Below, piece after piece: positions 6,564 to 13,887 of a stretch of 28,081 nt of DNA (positions are counted from its first letter, which is position 1; every line of letters starts with the position of its first letter). The translations under genes were made by a program, and so were the position numbers. The DNA is from a virus: positions 1 to 28,081 of IMG/VR virus record IMGVR_UViG_3300010318_000034; one strand, written 5' to 3'. Under the pieces are notes generated by a model. That model ran no database searches. It saw only the letters and a list, made by a program, of their open reading frames with translations, and was not told the DNA's origin.

Positions 6564-7984
6564 GAAAATATTCTAATGTTGTGTTGTTTAGACCACCGAA
6601 CACAGTCATCCTCATCATTTAGCATTGGTTCACCTTTTATGTTTAAACTTGTGTTTAACAAAACAGGATGTCCTGTTACTCTACCCCAACGCATAAGAAG
6701 GTCATGTAGTCTTGGGGCATCAGACTTTCTCACTGTTTGCAATCTACTTGTACCATCAACATGAACAACTCCACGCAATAATTCTGGAGTCTTACATCTT
6801 ACTGCATGTTGCATAAATGGACTCTCAATCAAGTCATCATGCATATCAAAATACTTTGCAGCATATTCAATAGGAACAACGGGAGCAAATGGTCTAAAAG
6901 GTTCTCTACCTTTTATCTGATTTACCCTATCTTTAATTCCTGGTGCTGTTGGATCTGCTAACAAACTTCTTGCCCCTAACGCCCTGGGTCCAAATTCTGC
7001 TCTACCTCTAGCAAGTCCACAAACCTTATGTTCCATCAGATGATTTACAATGGACATATTCTGCTCCTTTTGAAGGATTTTATATCCAAGATAAGGTGTA
7101 AATGGAACTTTAATTTTTTTATGTGCTAAAACTGCTCCTATAGCAGAACCAGAATCTCCTGGTGCTGGCATTATCCAGACGTTCCTAAACTCATCATAAG
7201 CATGTCTGTTTGCAACACAATTAAGGGCACACCCACCAACCAAAACAAGGTTGTTTGTCCGTACAAGGTTTGCAGCGATCCTCAATATTTTTTTAAAGAG
7301 AATCTCATATACCTCTTGAGTTCCTGCTGCGATGTCCTCTATCGATTCATCTGGACGCCAATCATCACATCCACGATGAAAATTGATTTTGCAATTAAAA
7401 TTTCTATCGATCAACTCTTCTAATATATTATCCTTCAACTTATTCTTATCGCCAAAAGCAGACAATGCCATCAATACATATTCTTCTTCATTTGGTTTAA
7501 ATCCACAACGCTTAGTCATTGCAGAGTACCACAATCCAATGCTATTTGGATACCTTAATTGATATTTTAACTGAACATCTGGACCATTTGCTTCCCAAAT
7601 ACTCAACGTCTTAAACTCACCAATAGCATCTATTACTACAATCGCAGCACGATGGAATTTGCTGGTAAAGTAACCAGCACAAGCATGACTATAATGGTGA
7701 TTAATAAATTTATGCTTACAATCAAAGTGCTTTGTAAAGTTGTACAAGAATGGTCCTTGTCCCGCCATTAACTGTCGCAGTCTCTTTTTAAAAGGATCCT
7801 CATACCAACAGACCAATTCTGGTTCACCATACAATAAAGCATGTTTAATTAGTTGTTCATCTATGTTTGGATCATTCTTTATTTTACTAAAGCGTTCACT
7901 CTCACTAGCAAAAACAAGACTATTATTAGAAAAAACTGCTAAAGCAGCATTATGACTGTTCGCTGAAATTCCCCATGTTATCAT
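6560..7984 (-). CDS. O-carbamoyltransferase of the NodU/CmcH/TobZ family
   Basis: This 474-residue protein has both family modules. The N-terminal YrdC-unlike, kinase-fold part shows GISANSHNAA (His11), SESERFSKIKNDP (14-40 region), HHYSHA at 96-101, VVIDAIGE and the ATP-site VGGCALNCVANR (about 249-260). The C-terminal part shows GPRALGARSLLADP (332-345), KGREPFRPFAPVV and LLNTSLNIKGEPM. The family uses carbamoyl phosphate and ATP to carbamoylate a hydroxyl group on a sugar, antibiotic or Nod factor; phage relatives that carbamoylate 5-hydroxymethylcytosine have also been reported. The length is slightly short (relatives are often 550-600), with losses mainly between the modules. It overlaps the radical SAM gene by 35 bases and is coupled to the SGNH gene. 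No second carbamoylation enzyme is present in the window. Confidence 0.93.
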   Translation of the reverse strand: MITWGISANSHNAALAVFSNNSLVFASESERFSKIKNDPNIDEQLIKHALLYGEPELVCWYEDPFKKRLRQLMAGQGPFLYNFTKHFDCKHKFINHHYSHACAGYFTSKFHRAAIVVIDAIGEFKTLSIWEANGPDVQLKYQLRYPNSIGLWYSAMTKRCGFKPNEEEYVLMALSAFGDKNKLKDNILEELIDRNFNCKINFHRGCDDWRPDESIEDIAAGTQEVYEILFKKILRIAANLVRTNNLVLVGGCALNCVANRHAYDEFRNVWIMPAPGDSGSAIGAVLAHKKIKVPFTPYLGYKILQKEQNMSIVNHLMEHKVCGLARGRAEFGPRALGARSLLADPTAPGIKDRVNQIKGREPFRPFAPVVPIEYAAKYFDMHDDLIESPFMQHAVRCKTPELLRGVVHVDGTSRLQTVRKSDAPRLHDLLMRWGRVTGHPVLLNTSLNIKGEPMLNDEDDCVRWSKQHNIRIFS

Positions 7985-8807
7985 AGCGTTTCTCCCAATA
8001 ACTTACTGGTAATGTTGGGTCTTGTTTGATGTAAGGTTCTACCTTATTTGCTGGACACATTGAACAGAAGGATTCATCCTCTCTATTCAAGAACTCTTCA
8101 AGTTCTTCATCCGTACAATTGACATCCAATGGTTCATATTTTAGATATGGATTCCATTTTTCGTTTAAATTGTATTTGTTTGCTTGCATTGGAAGATATG
8201 CCAATGCAGGGCACTTCCAGAGTTTACCCTCATGTATCTGTAATGCATGTTTTGATACACACTTCTCCCAACTTTTACGAGGATTGTTGTCCTCGTAAGG
8301 CATCATCGTATTACCAAATCCTTTGTATTGAGGTATCCAGTGAGTGTTCGTAAAGTCCCAGAATTCCACATGCACCCCAAGTTCATGTCTCCATGATTTG
8401 GCAAGTTGATAACCCCTTTTGAAGCGTTTTACATAGTCTTTGTGTTTGGTGCTGTGGATTGATATTGCTAAGTTTGTCTGCGTTGCTATTAATGCCTTCG
8501 GAAGATTTGGATGATTGTGTAAAAAACTAGCATTAGATACAAGATCAATTTGTGTGTATGGATCTGGATAAATCATCCTGACCAAATACACAATGTCAAC
8601 CAACTCCTTATTCAGAGTTGGTTCACCACCAAGAATAACAAACGTCTTTGGGGTTATTCTCTGACCCCATGTATATAGCCACTCTCTAGCAGTTTCTAAA
8701 GATAAGTTACCAGAATGTCCATGATTAGAATAATGCGAACAACCCTCACATGTAAAATTACATGCGTGGGTAACGTGCAACTCTATCTGTTTAGTCGTAA
8801 CTTGCAT
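7950..8807 (-). CDS. Radical SAM enzyme with C-terminal cysteine-rich (SPASM/twitch-like) domain, paralogue A
   Basis: This 285-residue protein has the radical SAM cluster motif C16-x3-C20-x2-C23 (HACNFTCEGCSHY), the SAM-binding GGE at 60-62 (ILGGEPTLN) and downstream (beta/alpha) strands such as DLVSNASF. The C-terminal part has Cys183, Cys199 (WKCPAL), Cys231, and Cys248/Cys251 (FCSMCP), a set suited to an auxiliary iron-sulfur cluster. Such enzymes cleave SAM to start radical chemistry on peptides, sugars or other small substrates. It is clearly related to the protein at 11861-12679. It overlaps the carbamoyltransferase by 35 bases and follows two 2OG oxygenase paralogues. Its substrate is unknown; neighbours suggest a carbohydrate or peptide pathway. 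Confidence 0.9.
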   Translation of the reverse strand: MQVTTKQIELHVTHACNFTCEGCSHYSNHGHSGNLSLETAREWLYTWGQRITPKTFVILGGEPTLNKELVDIVYLVRMIYPDPYTQIDLVSNASFLHNHPNLPKALIATQTNLAISIHSTKHKDYVKRFKRGYQLAKSWRHELGVHVEFWDFTNTHWIPQYKGFGNTMMPYEDNNPRKSWEKCVSKHALQIHEGKLWKCPALAYLPMQANKYNLNEKWNPYLKYEPLDVNCTDEELEEFLNREDESFCSMCPANKVEPYIKQDPTLPVSYWEKRYDNMGNFSEQS

Positions 8808-9309
8808 AATTAAAATTAATCAACAGTCTACGGTCTGTTGTTGTACATGTTGTGCCAGTATGTTTTATCCCACACGGGAATATACAAAATCTATTAGCAA
8901 CACTATCACACTTTGTTCCATCCTCAAACAAAGTGTATCCATCATTAGTATTAATATAATAGATTCCTGTTGTTAATGTGTGAGGATAGTCATCATGGAA
9001 TCCATCCATCATTACCTTTAATTTTTCAGTTCTTATCATACAATTCGCTTTGATTCTAGCAATAGAAGACATATTTGTCCTCTCAATCAATGGTTTTAGT
9101 AATTCAAACGCTCTTGGAATGCGAACTTCAAACATTGAATGAATGTATGATGAAAAATGATAGTGCCCATCCCCAATCTGAGCACACCCTGGAACAAAAT
9201 GCCAATTGCAAGAATTTTCTATTGTTCCATCATCTAATTTACCTTCAAAATAAAGACGGATTCTATGAAAATCATCTGGATCTAGGTAGTTATCAATTAT
9301 CTGTATCAT
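8791..9309 (-). CDS. Fe(II)/2OG oxygenase, tandem paralogue 2
   Basis: From the ATG at 9309 this is a 172-residue protein. It has the facial triad GFHDDY (H105, D107) and H150 (GIKHTGT), with Arg160/161 for 2OG, and a double-stranded beta-helix pattern (GIYYINTNDGYTLFEDG, LLINFNY). An ATG at 9456 would add 49 residues overlapping the upstream gene; I reject that extension because the paralogue begins exactly where M50 does (IIDNYL). The two proteins are close relatives and their DNA is similar as well, indicating tandem duplication. Other features include conserved Cys residues (IENSCNW, GCAQ). It overlaps the radical SAM gene by 17 bases. Confidence 0.85.
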   Translation of the reverse strand: MIQIIDNYLDPDDFHRIRLYFEGKLDDGTIENSCNWHFVPGCAQIGDGHYHFSSYIHSMFEVRIPRAFELLKPLIERTNMSSIARIKANCMIRTEKLKVMMDGFHDDYPHTLTTGIYYINTNDGYTLFEDGTKCDSVANRFCIFPCGIKHTGTTCTTTDRRLLINFNYASYD

Positions 9310-9817
9310 AGGTAGAATAGTTAAAGTTAAGAACCAATCTGCGATTAGTATTGGTACACGTTGTTCCAGTATGTTTTGTTCTGGCAGGAAATCTACAAAA
9401 TCTATTAGCAACGCTCTCACACTTTGTCCCATCTTCAAACAAAGTATATCCATCATTACTATTGATGTAGTAAATGCCTGTCATCAAATCACTATTAAAA
9501 TCCGTGTGGAATCCTTGGGTAAACTCAATTATCTCAGGTGTTTTAATAACACAATTTGCTTTAATTCTAGCAATAGAACACATTCTCTCCTTCTGAATAA
9601 TAGGAGACAATAAATTAAATGAATCGCTTAGAATTGTATACTGCGAAAATATTAACTGAACAAATTGGAAATGTCCATCATTATCCAAAGTAATACCAGG
9701 ATAATACATCCAAGTACATGAATTATGAGTTGCTCCACCATCCATATCTCCCTCAAAATATGCACGGATAGTGTCATATTCACGTTGAGGAAGGTAATTG
9801 TCAATAATCTCAATCAT
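9293..9817 (-). CDS. Fe(II)/2OG oxygenase, tandem paralogue 1
   Basis: This 174-residue protein starts at the ATG at 9817; a TTG directly before it is the other possible start. It shows H104-x-D106 (GFHTDF), H149 (TKHTGT) and Arg159/160, with the same GIYYINSNDGYTLFEDGTKC block as the downstream copy. Family chemistry is hydroxylation or another C-H oxidation using 2-oxoglutarate and O2. The ATG overlaps the preceding gene by eight bases, and the gene forms an unbroken chain oxygenase - oxygenase - radical SAM - carbamoyltransferase - SGNH. Differences from the paralogue are concentrated in the region between about residues 38 and 80, a possible substrate site. Confidence 0.85.
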   Translation of the reverse strand: MIEIIDNYLPQREYDTIRAYFEGDMDGGATHNSCTWMYYPGITLDNDGHFQFVQLIFSQYTILSDSFNLLSPIIQKERMCSIARIKANCVIKTPEIIEFTQGFHTDFNSDLMTGIYYINSNDGYTLFEDGTKCESVANRFCRFPARTKHTGTTCTNTNRRLVLNFNYSTYDTDN

Positions 9818-10364
9818 CAATATACCCCGTTTTTTTCAACATCTCAACTGCTTCATCAAAAGACTTATAAAGAATCTGAAGACAAATGCACTTGCGATCC
9901 GTCATCCCGACTTCTGTTGGAATAACAGAATGGGGTTTAGATACATCCAAAAGATATGCATCTCCTGGGTGTGCCATAAACCTTACTGATTTTTTTAGAT
10001 GACCCTCATGAAATATTGCACCATTCGTTTGATTGGCAATCTTTTGCGTCTCAATCTCAGTTGATGGTGGATAATAGAATTGAGTAATACATCTACTGGT
10101 TTTAATATAAAAGTTGACAATCGCCTCAATGTCACTATCAGTATGTGGTGGAATTTGATAGTTCAATTCCATCAATGACAAAGTACATTTGTCTCTATGA
10201 TCTTCTGGAATCACTTGCAAAAGATCTTCATCATTTGTGGTGTGAACATAAGAGTATCGAATACCCATAAATCCAACGGGAGTATCAACCCCATATTCGA
10301 TCTTACTTCCAGTTTTACTGTAATGGTCAACAACGAATTGTTTGTTCAGTTTGCGATAAAACAT
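9810..10364 (-). CDS. Fe(II)/2OG oxygenase of aspartyl/asparaginyl hydroxylase-like type
   Basis: This 184-residue protein has iron ligands H74-x-D76 (IPPHTDSD) and H145 (SKPHSVIP), with R157 (TDRKCICLQI) for 2-oxoglutarate. Before H145 a short strand and turn (AHPGDAYLLD) matches a beta-helix core. It resembles enzymes that hydroxylate protein side chains or peptides rather than TET/JBP-type DNA oxidases. A strong AGGAG lies seven bases before the ATG at 10364. It follows the HNH gene by ten bases and precedes the pair of oxygenase paralogues; being first in this chain, it likely sets its expression level. Target unknown. Confidence 0.8.
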   Translation of the reverse strand: MFYRKLNKQFVVDHYSKTGSKIEYGVDTPVGFMGIRYSYVHTTNDEDLLQVIPEDHRDKCTLSLMELNYQIPPHTDSDIEAIVNFYIKTSRCITQFYYPPSTEIETQKIANQTNGAIFHEGHLKKSVRFMAHPGDAYLLDVSKPHSVIPTEVGMTDRKCICLQILYKSFDEAVEMLKKTGYIDD

Positions 10365-10374
10365 TTATAGACTC

Positions 10375-10875
10375 CTATGCATAACTATATTCACGCCATT
10401 CTGGCACGTTGCAATCTGCCAAGTCAAATGCAACTGAACTCCATGGTGCTCTTGGTTGTTTCCTGAGTTTTAACTTTGTATGTTCCAATAATTTATCACT
10501 CTTAAGAGTATTACATTTTGAGCAAGCAACTACTAAATTATCCCAACTATCTTTACCACCTTTACTCCTCGGTATTACATGATCTATAGTAAGTCTGGTA
10601 GTAGCACCACAATATTGACAGGAATTCCTATCTCTTTTATAGATCATAGATCTTGTTGGGCGGCACTCTGCAAGATAATTAACTGGAATTCTAATGTAAT
10701 TTAATAGTCTAACAACTCTAGATGAAAGTACTTGTACCTTTTGCTTTAGAACTAAAACTACCGCTCTCTTCCAATTTGTGAAATTGATTGGTTCATAACT
10801 TGAATTGAGAACTAGAACCGTTTGATAAGGTGCGATCTTTAAGTGGTCCATACAAGTTACTAGGTGTTGGGACAT
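10375..10875 (-). CDS. HNH endonuclease
   Basis: From the ATG at 10875 this is a 166-residue protein with an HNH nuclease core: C86-x2-C89 (CQYCG), the active-site D98-H99 (LTIDHVIPRSKGG), N113 (WDNLVVAC) and C118-x2-C121 (CSKCN), which bind a zinc ion. The N-terminal part (LNSSYEPINFTNWKRAV) resembles an HNH subfamily common in cyanobacteria and their phages. A TTG at 10938 in frame overlaps the preceding gene and is less likely than the ATG, which has GGTGA upstream. It may be a free-standing homing or nicking enzyme that mobilises this segment, or a DNA-maturation nuclease. The ten-base gap to the downstream oxygenase and the four-base gap upstream suggest co-expression. Confidence 0.88.
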   Translation of the reverse strand: MSQHLVTCMDHLKIAPYQTVLVLNSSYEPINFTNWKRAVVLVLKQKVQVLSSRVVRLLNYIRIPVNYLAECRPTRSMIYKRDRNSCQYCGATTRLTIDHVIPRSKGGKDSWDNLVVACSKCNTLKSDKLLEHTKLKLRKQPRAPWSSVAFDLADCNVPEWREYSYA

Positions 10876-10879
10876 TATA

Positions 10880-11113
10880 TCACCGATACATCCTATCTGA
10901 CAAGTCCAAGACAAAAAGAATTTCTTCAATGGTATCAAGCGTTCCTTGACTGGATTTAAGAATCTCCCTCTTCTTCCTCACGGCATTCATCTCCTTAAGG
11001 ACTTTTGGATTATTCTTAAGCCAAAGATACTCATCATCTGTGATGTCATCGAATTGACCCTTGTTTATCTTAGTGACTATACTAAAGTATTTAATCCTGT
11101 CTGTAGCGTTCAT
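10880..11113 (-). CDS. Small helical protein, unknown function
   Basis: This 77-residue protein is charged and helical (TDRIKYFSIVTKINKG, DEYLWLKNNPKVLKEMNAVRKKREIL), with an acidic C-terminus ending DLSDRMYR. No catalytic motif is seen. It shares an ATGA overlap with the upstream gene and ends four bases before the HNH ATG. Function unknown; small charged proteins next to HNH genes are common in phages but that is not enough to give a role. Confidence 0.68.
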   Translation of the reverse strand: MNATDRIKYFSIVTKINKGQFDDITDDEYLWLKNNPKVLKEMNAVRKKREILKSSQGTLDTIEEILFVLDLSDRMYR

Positions 11114-11871
11114 GTTTTCGATGGGTGCATAAAGTCAACAACTATTACACAACGGTAATACTTATTTGCCACTACAGGAGGTGGCATTACTGGTTGGTGA
11201 TTAATGTGTGAGTGATGAATTAATAATGAATTCTCATCACCAGGAATAATAATCTCTCTATCACCATTCTCAATAAGAGTTCCATATATCCTAGATGGAT
11301 TGTTCAGATAATAAATCATTCCCAGGTCAAAGTTCTCATGACTATGAGTATTCCTATAGTTTATGTAGAGTTCATTCTTGTAATCATCCAAATTAGTTCC
11401 CTTCATCCTCTTCGCCCAATATGATTGGACCTTGTATTCTTTAACTTTTGGATCTTTTGTTATCTCTGCATAATTGTATAGATGTTTCTTCACCAATCTA
11501 AAAAAAGTATACCAACTTGTCTTATGAACTAACTTTCTTTTGGGTAGTTGATTTGTTGCCTCTACTGACCTATCCCATTTATCCTCACAAACTCTCAACT
11601 CATCATCAATCTCTTCAAGTAAGTTGTCCATATGATATCTTGTGAGCATGTTATATGCTCTATAAATGGTATTCCCACAAAAATCAAAATACTCAAAGTC
11701 CCTATCATCATTCCAGTATGGATCCTCACAACCAGTTGGACCAACTACCCTGAATGATCTATAATATTCATCTCTAATGATCTCATCAAGTCGCTTACTC
11801 GAAGATACTCCTGCCTTATCTGCAAGTTGATTCAAAAGATCTTCCTGATCTTTTGTTAAATCAAGTGTCAT
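11110..11871 (-). CDS. Divergent 2OG oxygenase-like protein (C-terminal beta-helix), unknown target
   Basis: This 253-residue protein has an unusual helical N-terminus (about 1-110), with acidic and aromatic segments. The C-terminal half resembles a double-stranded beta-helix of the phage 2OG-Fe(II) class: NTHSHENFDLGMIYYLNNP (His176, His178), GTLIENG, IPGDENSLLIHHSHINHQ and R240 (YRCVIVVDF). The putative iron-site residues fit the H...H...R order of that class, but the acidic ligand is not clear. It may be a genuine oxygenase, or a structural relative that has lost iron. It lies between the second radical SAM and the HNH region, overlapping the former by 11 bases. Confidence 0.55.
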   Translation of the reverse strand: MTLDLTKDQEDLLNQLADKAGVSSSKRLDEIIRDEYYRSFRVVGPTGCEDPYWNDDRDFEYFDFCGNTIYRAYNMLTRYHMDNLLEEIDDELRVCEDKWDRSVEATNQLPKRKLVHKTSWYTFFRLVKKHLYNYAEITKDPKVKEYKVQSYWAKRMKGTNLDDYKNELYINYRNTHSHENFDLGMIYYLNNPSRIYGTLIENGDREIIIPGDENSLLIHHSHINHQPVMPPPVVANKYYRCVIVVDFMHPSKT

Positions 11872-12679
11872 ATTTTTTCTTCCAATAACTTACAGGTAAC
11901 AGGGGATTCTCTGGCGTAAAATAGTCCTCTTTAGCAGGACACATCTTACAAAAAGTCTCCTCCCTACGAGTGAAGAAGTCTTTTAATTCTTCTTTGCTAC
12001 AGTCAGCACTGAGAGGAGTGTATTTGAGATATGGTTGCCATTTGTCTGAGAGGTTATACTTCTCTGCTTGCATTGGGAGATATGCTAGTGCAGGACACTT
12101 CCAAAGTTTACCCTCATGTAGTTGAACACACATCTTAGACACACAAATCTTCCAACTACTTTTGGGATCATTGTCTTCATATGGTTCCATTTTATCACCA
12201 AATCCTTTATATTGACGAATCCAATGGATAATTGAAGGTCTCATCTCTACTGGAGCACCTTTAGCAATCCATTTTTTCATCAAGGCATAGATTGGTTCAA
12301 ACTTCTTTCTGTATTCAGGATCTCCATCAGAGTGAACAGATACACCTAGAGTTGTATTAGTATCAATTAGTGCCTTCCAAAGATCTGGATGCCTATCCAA
12401 AAAGAATCCGTTAGACACAATATCAATTTGAGAGTATCTCCACTTCCTCCTAGTCAAGTAAACAAACTTTGTTAAGTCTTTATGTAAAGATGGTTCACCA
12501 CCCATTAATGTAACTCTTTCTGGAGCAATCCTTCTACTCCAAGCAGTAAACCACTCATCTGCTTGTTCAAGAGTAACCGAACCAGAATGACCTTGGTTCA
12601 TATAATGAGTACACCCCTCACATGTCAAATTACATGAGTGCGTGAGATGTAACTGAATTTCGTGAGGTACTTTTAACAT
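11861..12679 (-). CDS. Radical SAM enzyme with C-terminal cysteine-rich domain, paralogue B
   Basis: This 272-residue protein has C16-x3-C20-x2-C23 (HSCNLTCEGCTHY), GGE at 60-62 (LMGGEPSLH), and C-terminal cysteines 179, 184, 195 (WKCPALAYLPM), 227, 244 and 247 (FCKMCP). Paralogue A at 7950 shares most of these blocks, including QYKGFG, PYEDN, HEGKLWKCPALAYLPMQA and LPVSYW. The main differences lie around residues 108-160, probably the substrate pocket. Radical SAM enzymes with auxiliary clusters often install C-C, C-S or epimer changes in peptides, or act on sugars. It follows a 2OG oxygenase-like gene by one base, so the same pairing of radical SAM and oxygenase occurs twice in the window. 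Confidence 0.9.
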   Translation of the reverse strand: MLKVPHEIQLHLTHSCNLTCEGCTHYMNQGHSGSVTLEQADEWFTAWSRRIAPERVTLMGGEPSLHKDLTKFVYLTRRKWRYSQIDIVSNGFFLDRHPDLWKALIDTNTTLGVSVHSDGDPEYRKKFEPIYALMKKWIAKGAPVEMRPSIIHWIRQYKGFGDKMEPYEDNDPKSSWKICVSKMCVQLHEGKLWKCPALAYLPMQAEKYNLSDKWQPYLKYTPLSADCSKEELKDFFTRREETFCKMCPAKEDYFTPENPLLPVSYWKKKYDT

Positions 12680-12680
12680 A

Positions 12681-13226
12681 CTATCTTATATTACATGCAA
12701 GGACCATTCTCTCTACCGTTGATTGATTGGTTGGAACATAATGTGCTATTGAAGATGGAAATATAACAATAGAACCCTCTTCAATGCCACTTGGTTCATA
12801 TTCCATTACATTACCATCATCCAAACTGTGGAAGGGGGCAATAAATGTTGTAGGTCTATGATAATCAGGATCATATTTAATATAACAGACCACACTTAAT
12901 GCACCCATTCCATGATTATGAACCGCATGAGAGTGTGCGATATTATATATTTGAAACCAAGAATTTTGTACAGTTGGGACTTGATTAAATCCCATCTCTT
13001 TAACACCTCTTTTCAGATCATCAAATAAAATATGTTGAATTATCATATCATATCTACTATCAGAAAGATTGAAGTCAGTTAATTGCTCACCTTCTTCCAT
13101 AATAGGTTTGCTGAAGGTATCATAGACTTGAAGCAATTTTTCCCTTTTACCTTCCCAATCAGTAATTTTGGATTGATAGAAGGGAATTACCCATTCTTTA
13201 ACAAAGTGTTCAGTGGAATTCTTCAT
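12681..13226 (-). CDS. 2OG-Fe(II) oxygenase-like protein of the TIGR02466-like phage type
   Basis: From the ATG at 13226 this is a 181-residue protein; a GTG at 13259 would add 11 residues. The C-terminal beta-helix shows H-x-x-H-x-H spacing in AHSHAVHNHGMGAL (H98-H105), then FIAPFHS, GSIVIFPSSIAHYVP (H162) and R173 (ERMVLACNI). This matches the pattern of phage oxygenases that carry HxH...H...R. The N-terminal part is helical and charged. It ends one base before radical SAM paralogue B. Family assignment is from memory of the motif pattern, and the target is unknown. Confidence 0.7.
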   Translation of the reverse strand: MKNSTEHFVKEWVIPFYQSKITDWEGKREKLLQVYDTFSKPIMEEGEQLTDFNLSDSRYDMIIQHILFDDLKRGVKEMGFNQVPTVQNSWFQIYNIAHSHAVHNHGMGALSVVCYIKYDPDYHRPTTFIAPFHSLDDGNVMEYEPSGIEEGSIVIFPSSIAHYVPTNQSTVERMVLACNIR

Positions 13227-13392
13227 TTCGTCGGCGGTCCAGGTATTCGATGACTTCACTTCTCCATTCCATCAATTCATTAAAGCATTTTTGATTGTGA
13301 GCACATTGACGCAGTTCGCTGTCTGGTTTTAAAACACTCTCGTAAAAAAGACCAAGTGCATCACGACGCTTTTCATGTTTTTCTAGATCCAT
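13210..13392 (-). CDS. Small charged protein, unknown function
   Basis: This 60-residue protein is helical and charged, with two Cys residues separated by five (QCAHNQKCF) and a basic/acidic tail (DRRRNEEFH). The start is well supported: AGGAG lies six bases before the ATG at 13392, within the end of the upstream gene. It overlaps the following gene by 17 bases when the ATG at 13226 is used. Function unknown. Confidence 0.68.
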   Translation of the reverse strand: MDLEKHEKRRDALGLFYESVLKPDSELRQCAHNQKCFNELMEWRSEVIEYLDRRRNEEFH

Positions 13393-13887
13393 TTAGATCT
13401 CCTTTTGCTTTAGTTTGAGTCCACCCACAAGTATCTTCTTACTATCAGAGTATTCTGACATATGTGGGATGTACGAGGAGAATAATAGCACCTTATTTGC
13501 TGAAGGTAGGACTTCATAAGGTTGTCTTAATATTAAAACTGTTTGTCCATCAGTACAAGTATTCAGATATAAAATAAAACTATAATCTTCGTTATGACTA
13601 TGCTTGTGTTCACCCATAGTTCCTCCATTTGAATAGTCTACCAAATGAAGATAAACATATTCTAAATTTTGTCCTACAAATTCTTCACACTTTATTCTCA
13701 AAGTATCAATATAGTTATAAAAGATATCTGCATGAGGAAAATCAAGTAGGTTTAAAGTTGCAAAACAATTTGAACTAAGACAACTTTGTTTATTATCTTT
13801 AAAAAGAGATGGAGCACTTAGGGCAAGTTTAAGTAAAGACTTACAGTATGCAACTATCTTCTCAGATACAAAGAATTCTTTAACCAT
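13393..13887 (-). CDS. 2OG-Fe(II) oxygenase-like protein, divergent
   Basis: This 164-residue protein has a beta-helix signature in its second half: YSNGGTMGEHKHSHNEDYSF (H94, H96, H98, D101), ILYLNTCTDG, KVLLFSSYIPHMSEY (H142) and a final strand (ILVGGLKL). The His-rich loop could supply the HxD/E iron ligands, but the Arg that binds 2-oxoglutarate is replaced by a Lys/Ile region, so activity is uncertain. The gene ends immediately before its neighbour's ATG and begins with an eight-base overlap with the preceding gene. The hydrophobic helix (about 12-30) is not a convincing signal peptide. Confidence 0.6.
   Translation of the reverse strand: MVKEFFVSEKIVAYCKSLLKLALSAPSLFKDNKQSCLSSNCFATLNLLDFPHADIFYNYIDTLRIKCEEFVGQNLEYVYLHLVDYSNGGTMGEHKHSHNEDYSFILYLNTCTDGQTVLILRQPYEVLPSANKVLLFSSYIPHMSEYSDSKKILVGGLKLKQKEI

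Noticed and set aside
9310-9456. N-terminal extension of the oxygenase ending at 8791, to an ATG at 9456
   Set aside because: It overlaps the coding sequence of the upstream paralogue, and the paralogue begins at the residue that matches the later ATG at 9309.
5820-13887. A DNA hypermodification pathway with TET/JBP-type oxygenases
   Set aside because: The oxygenases show P4H, aspartyl hydroxylase-like and TIGR02466-like patterns, not TET/JBP, and no cytosine or thymine modification enzyme is in the window. Kept only as an option for the carbamoyltransferase.
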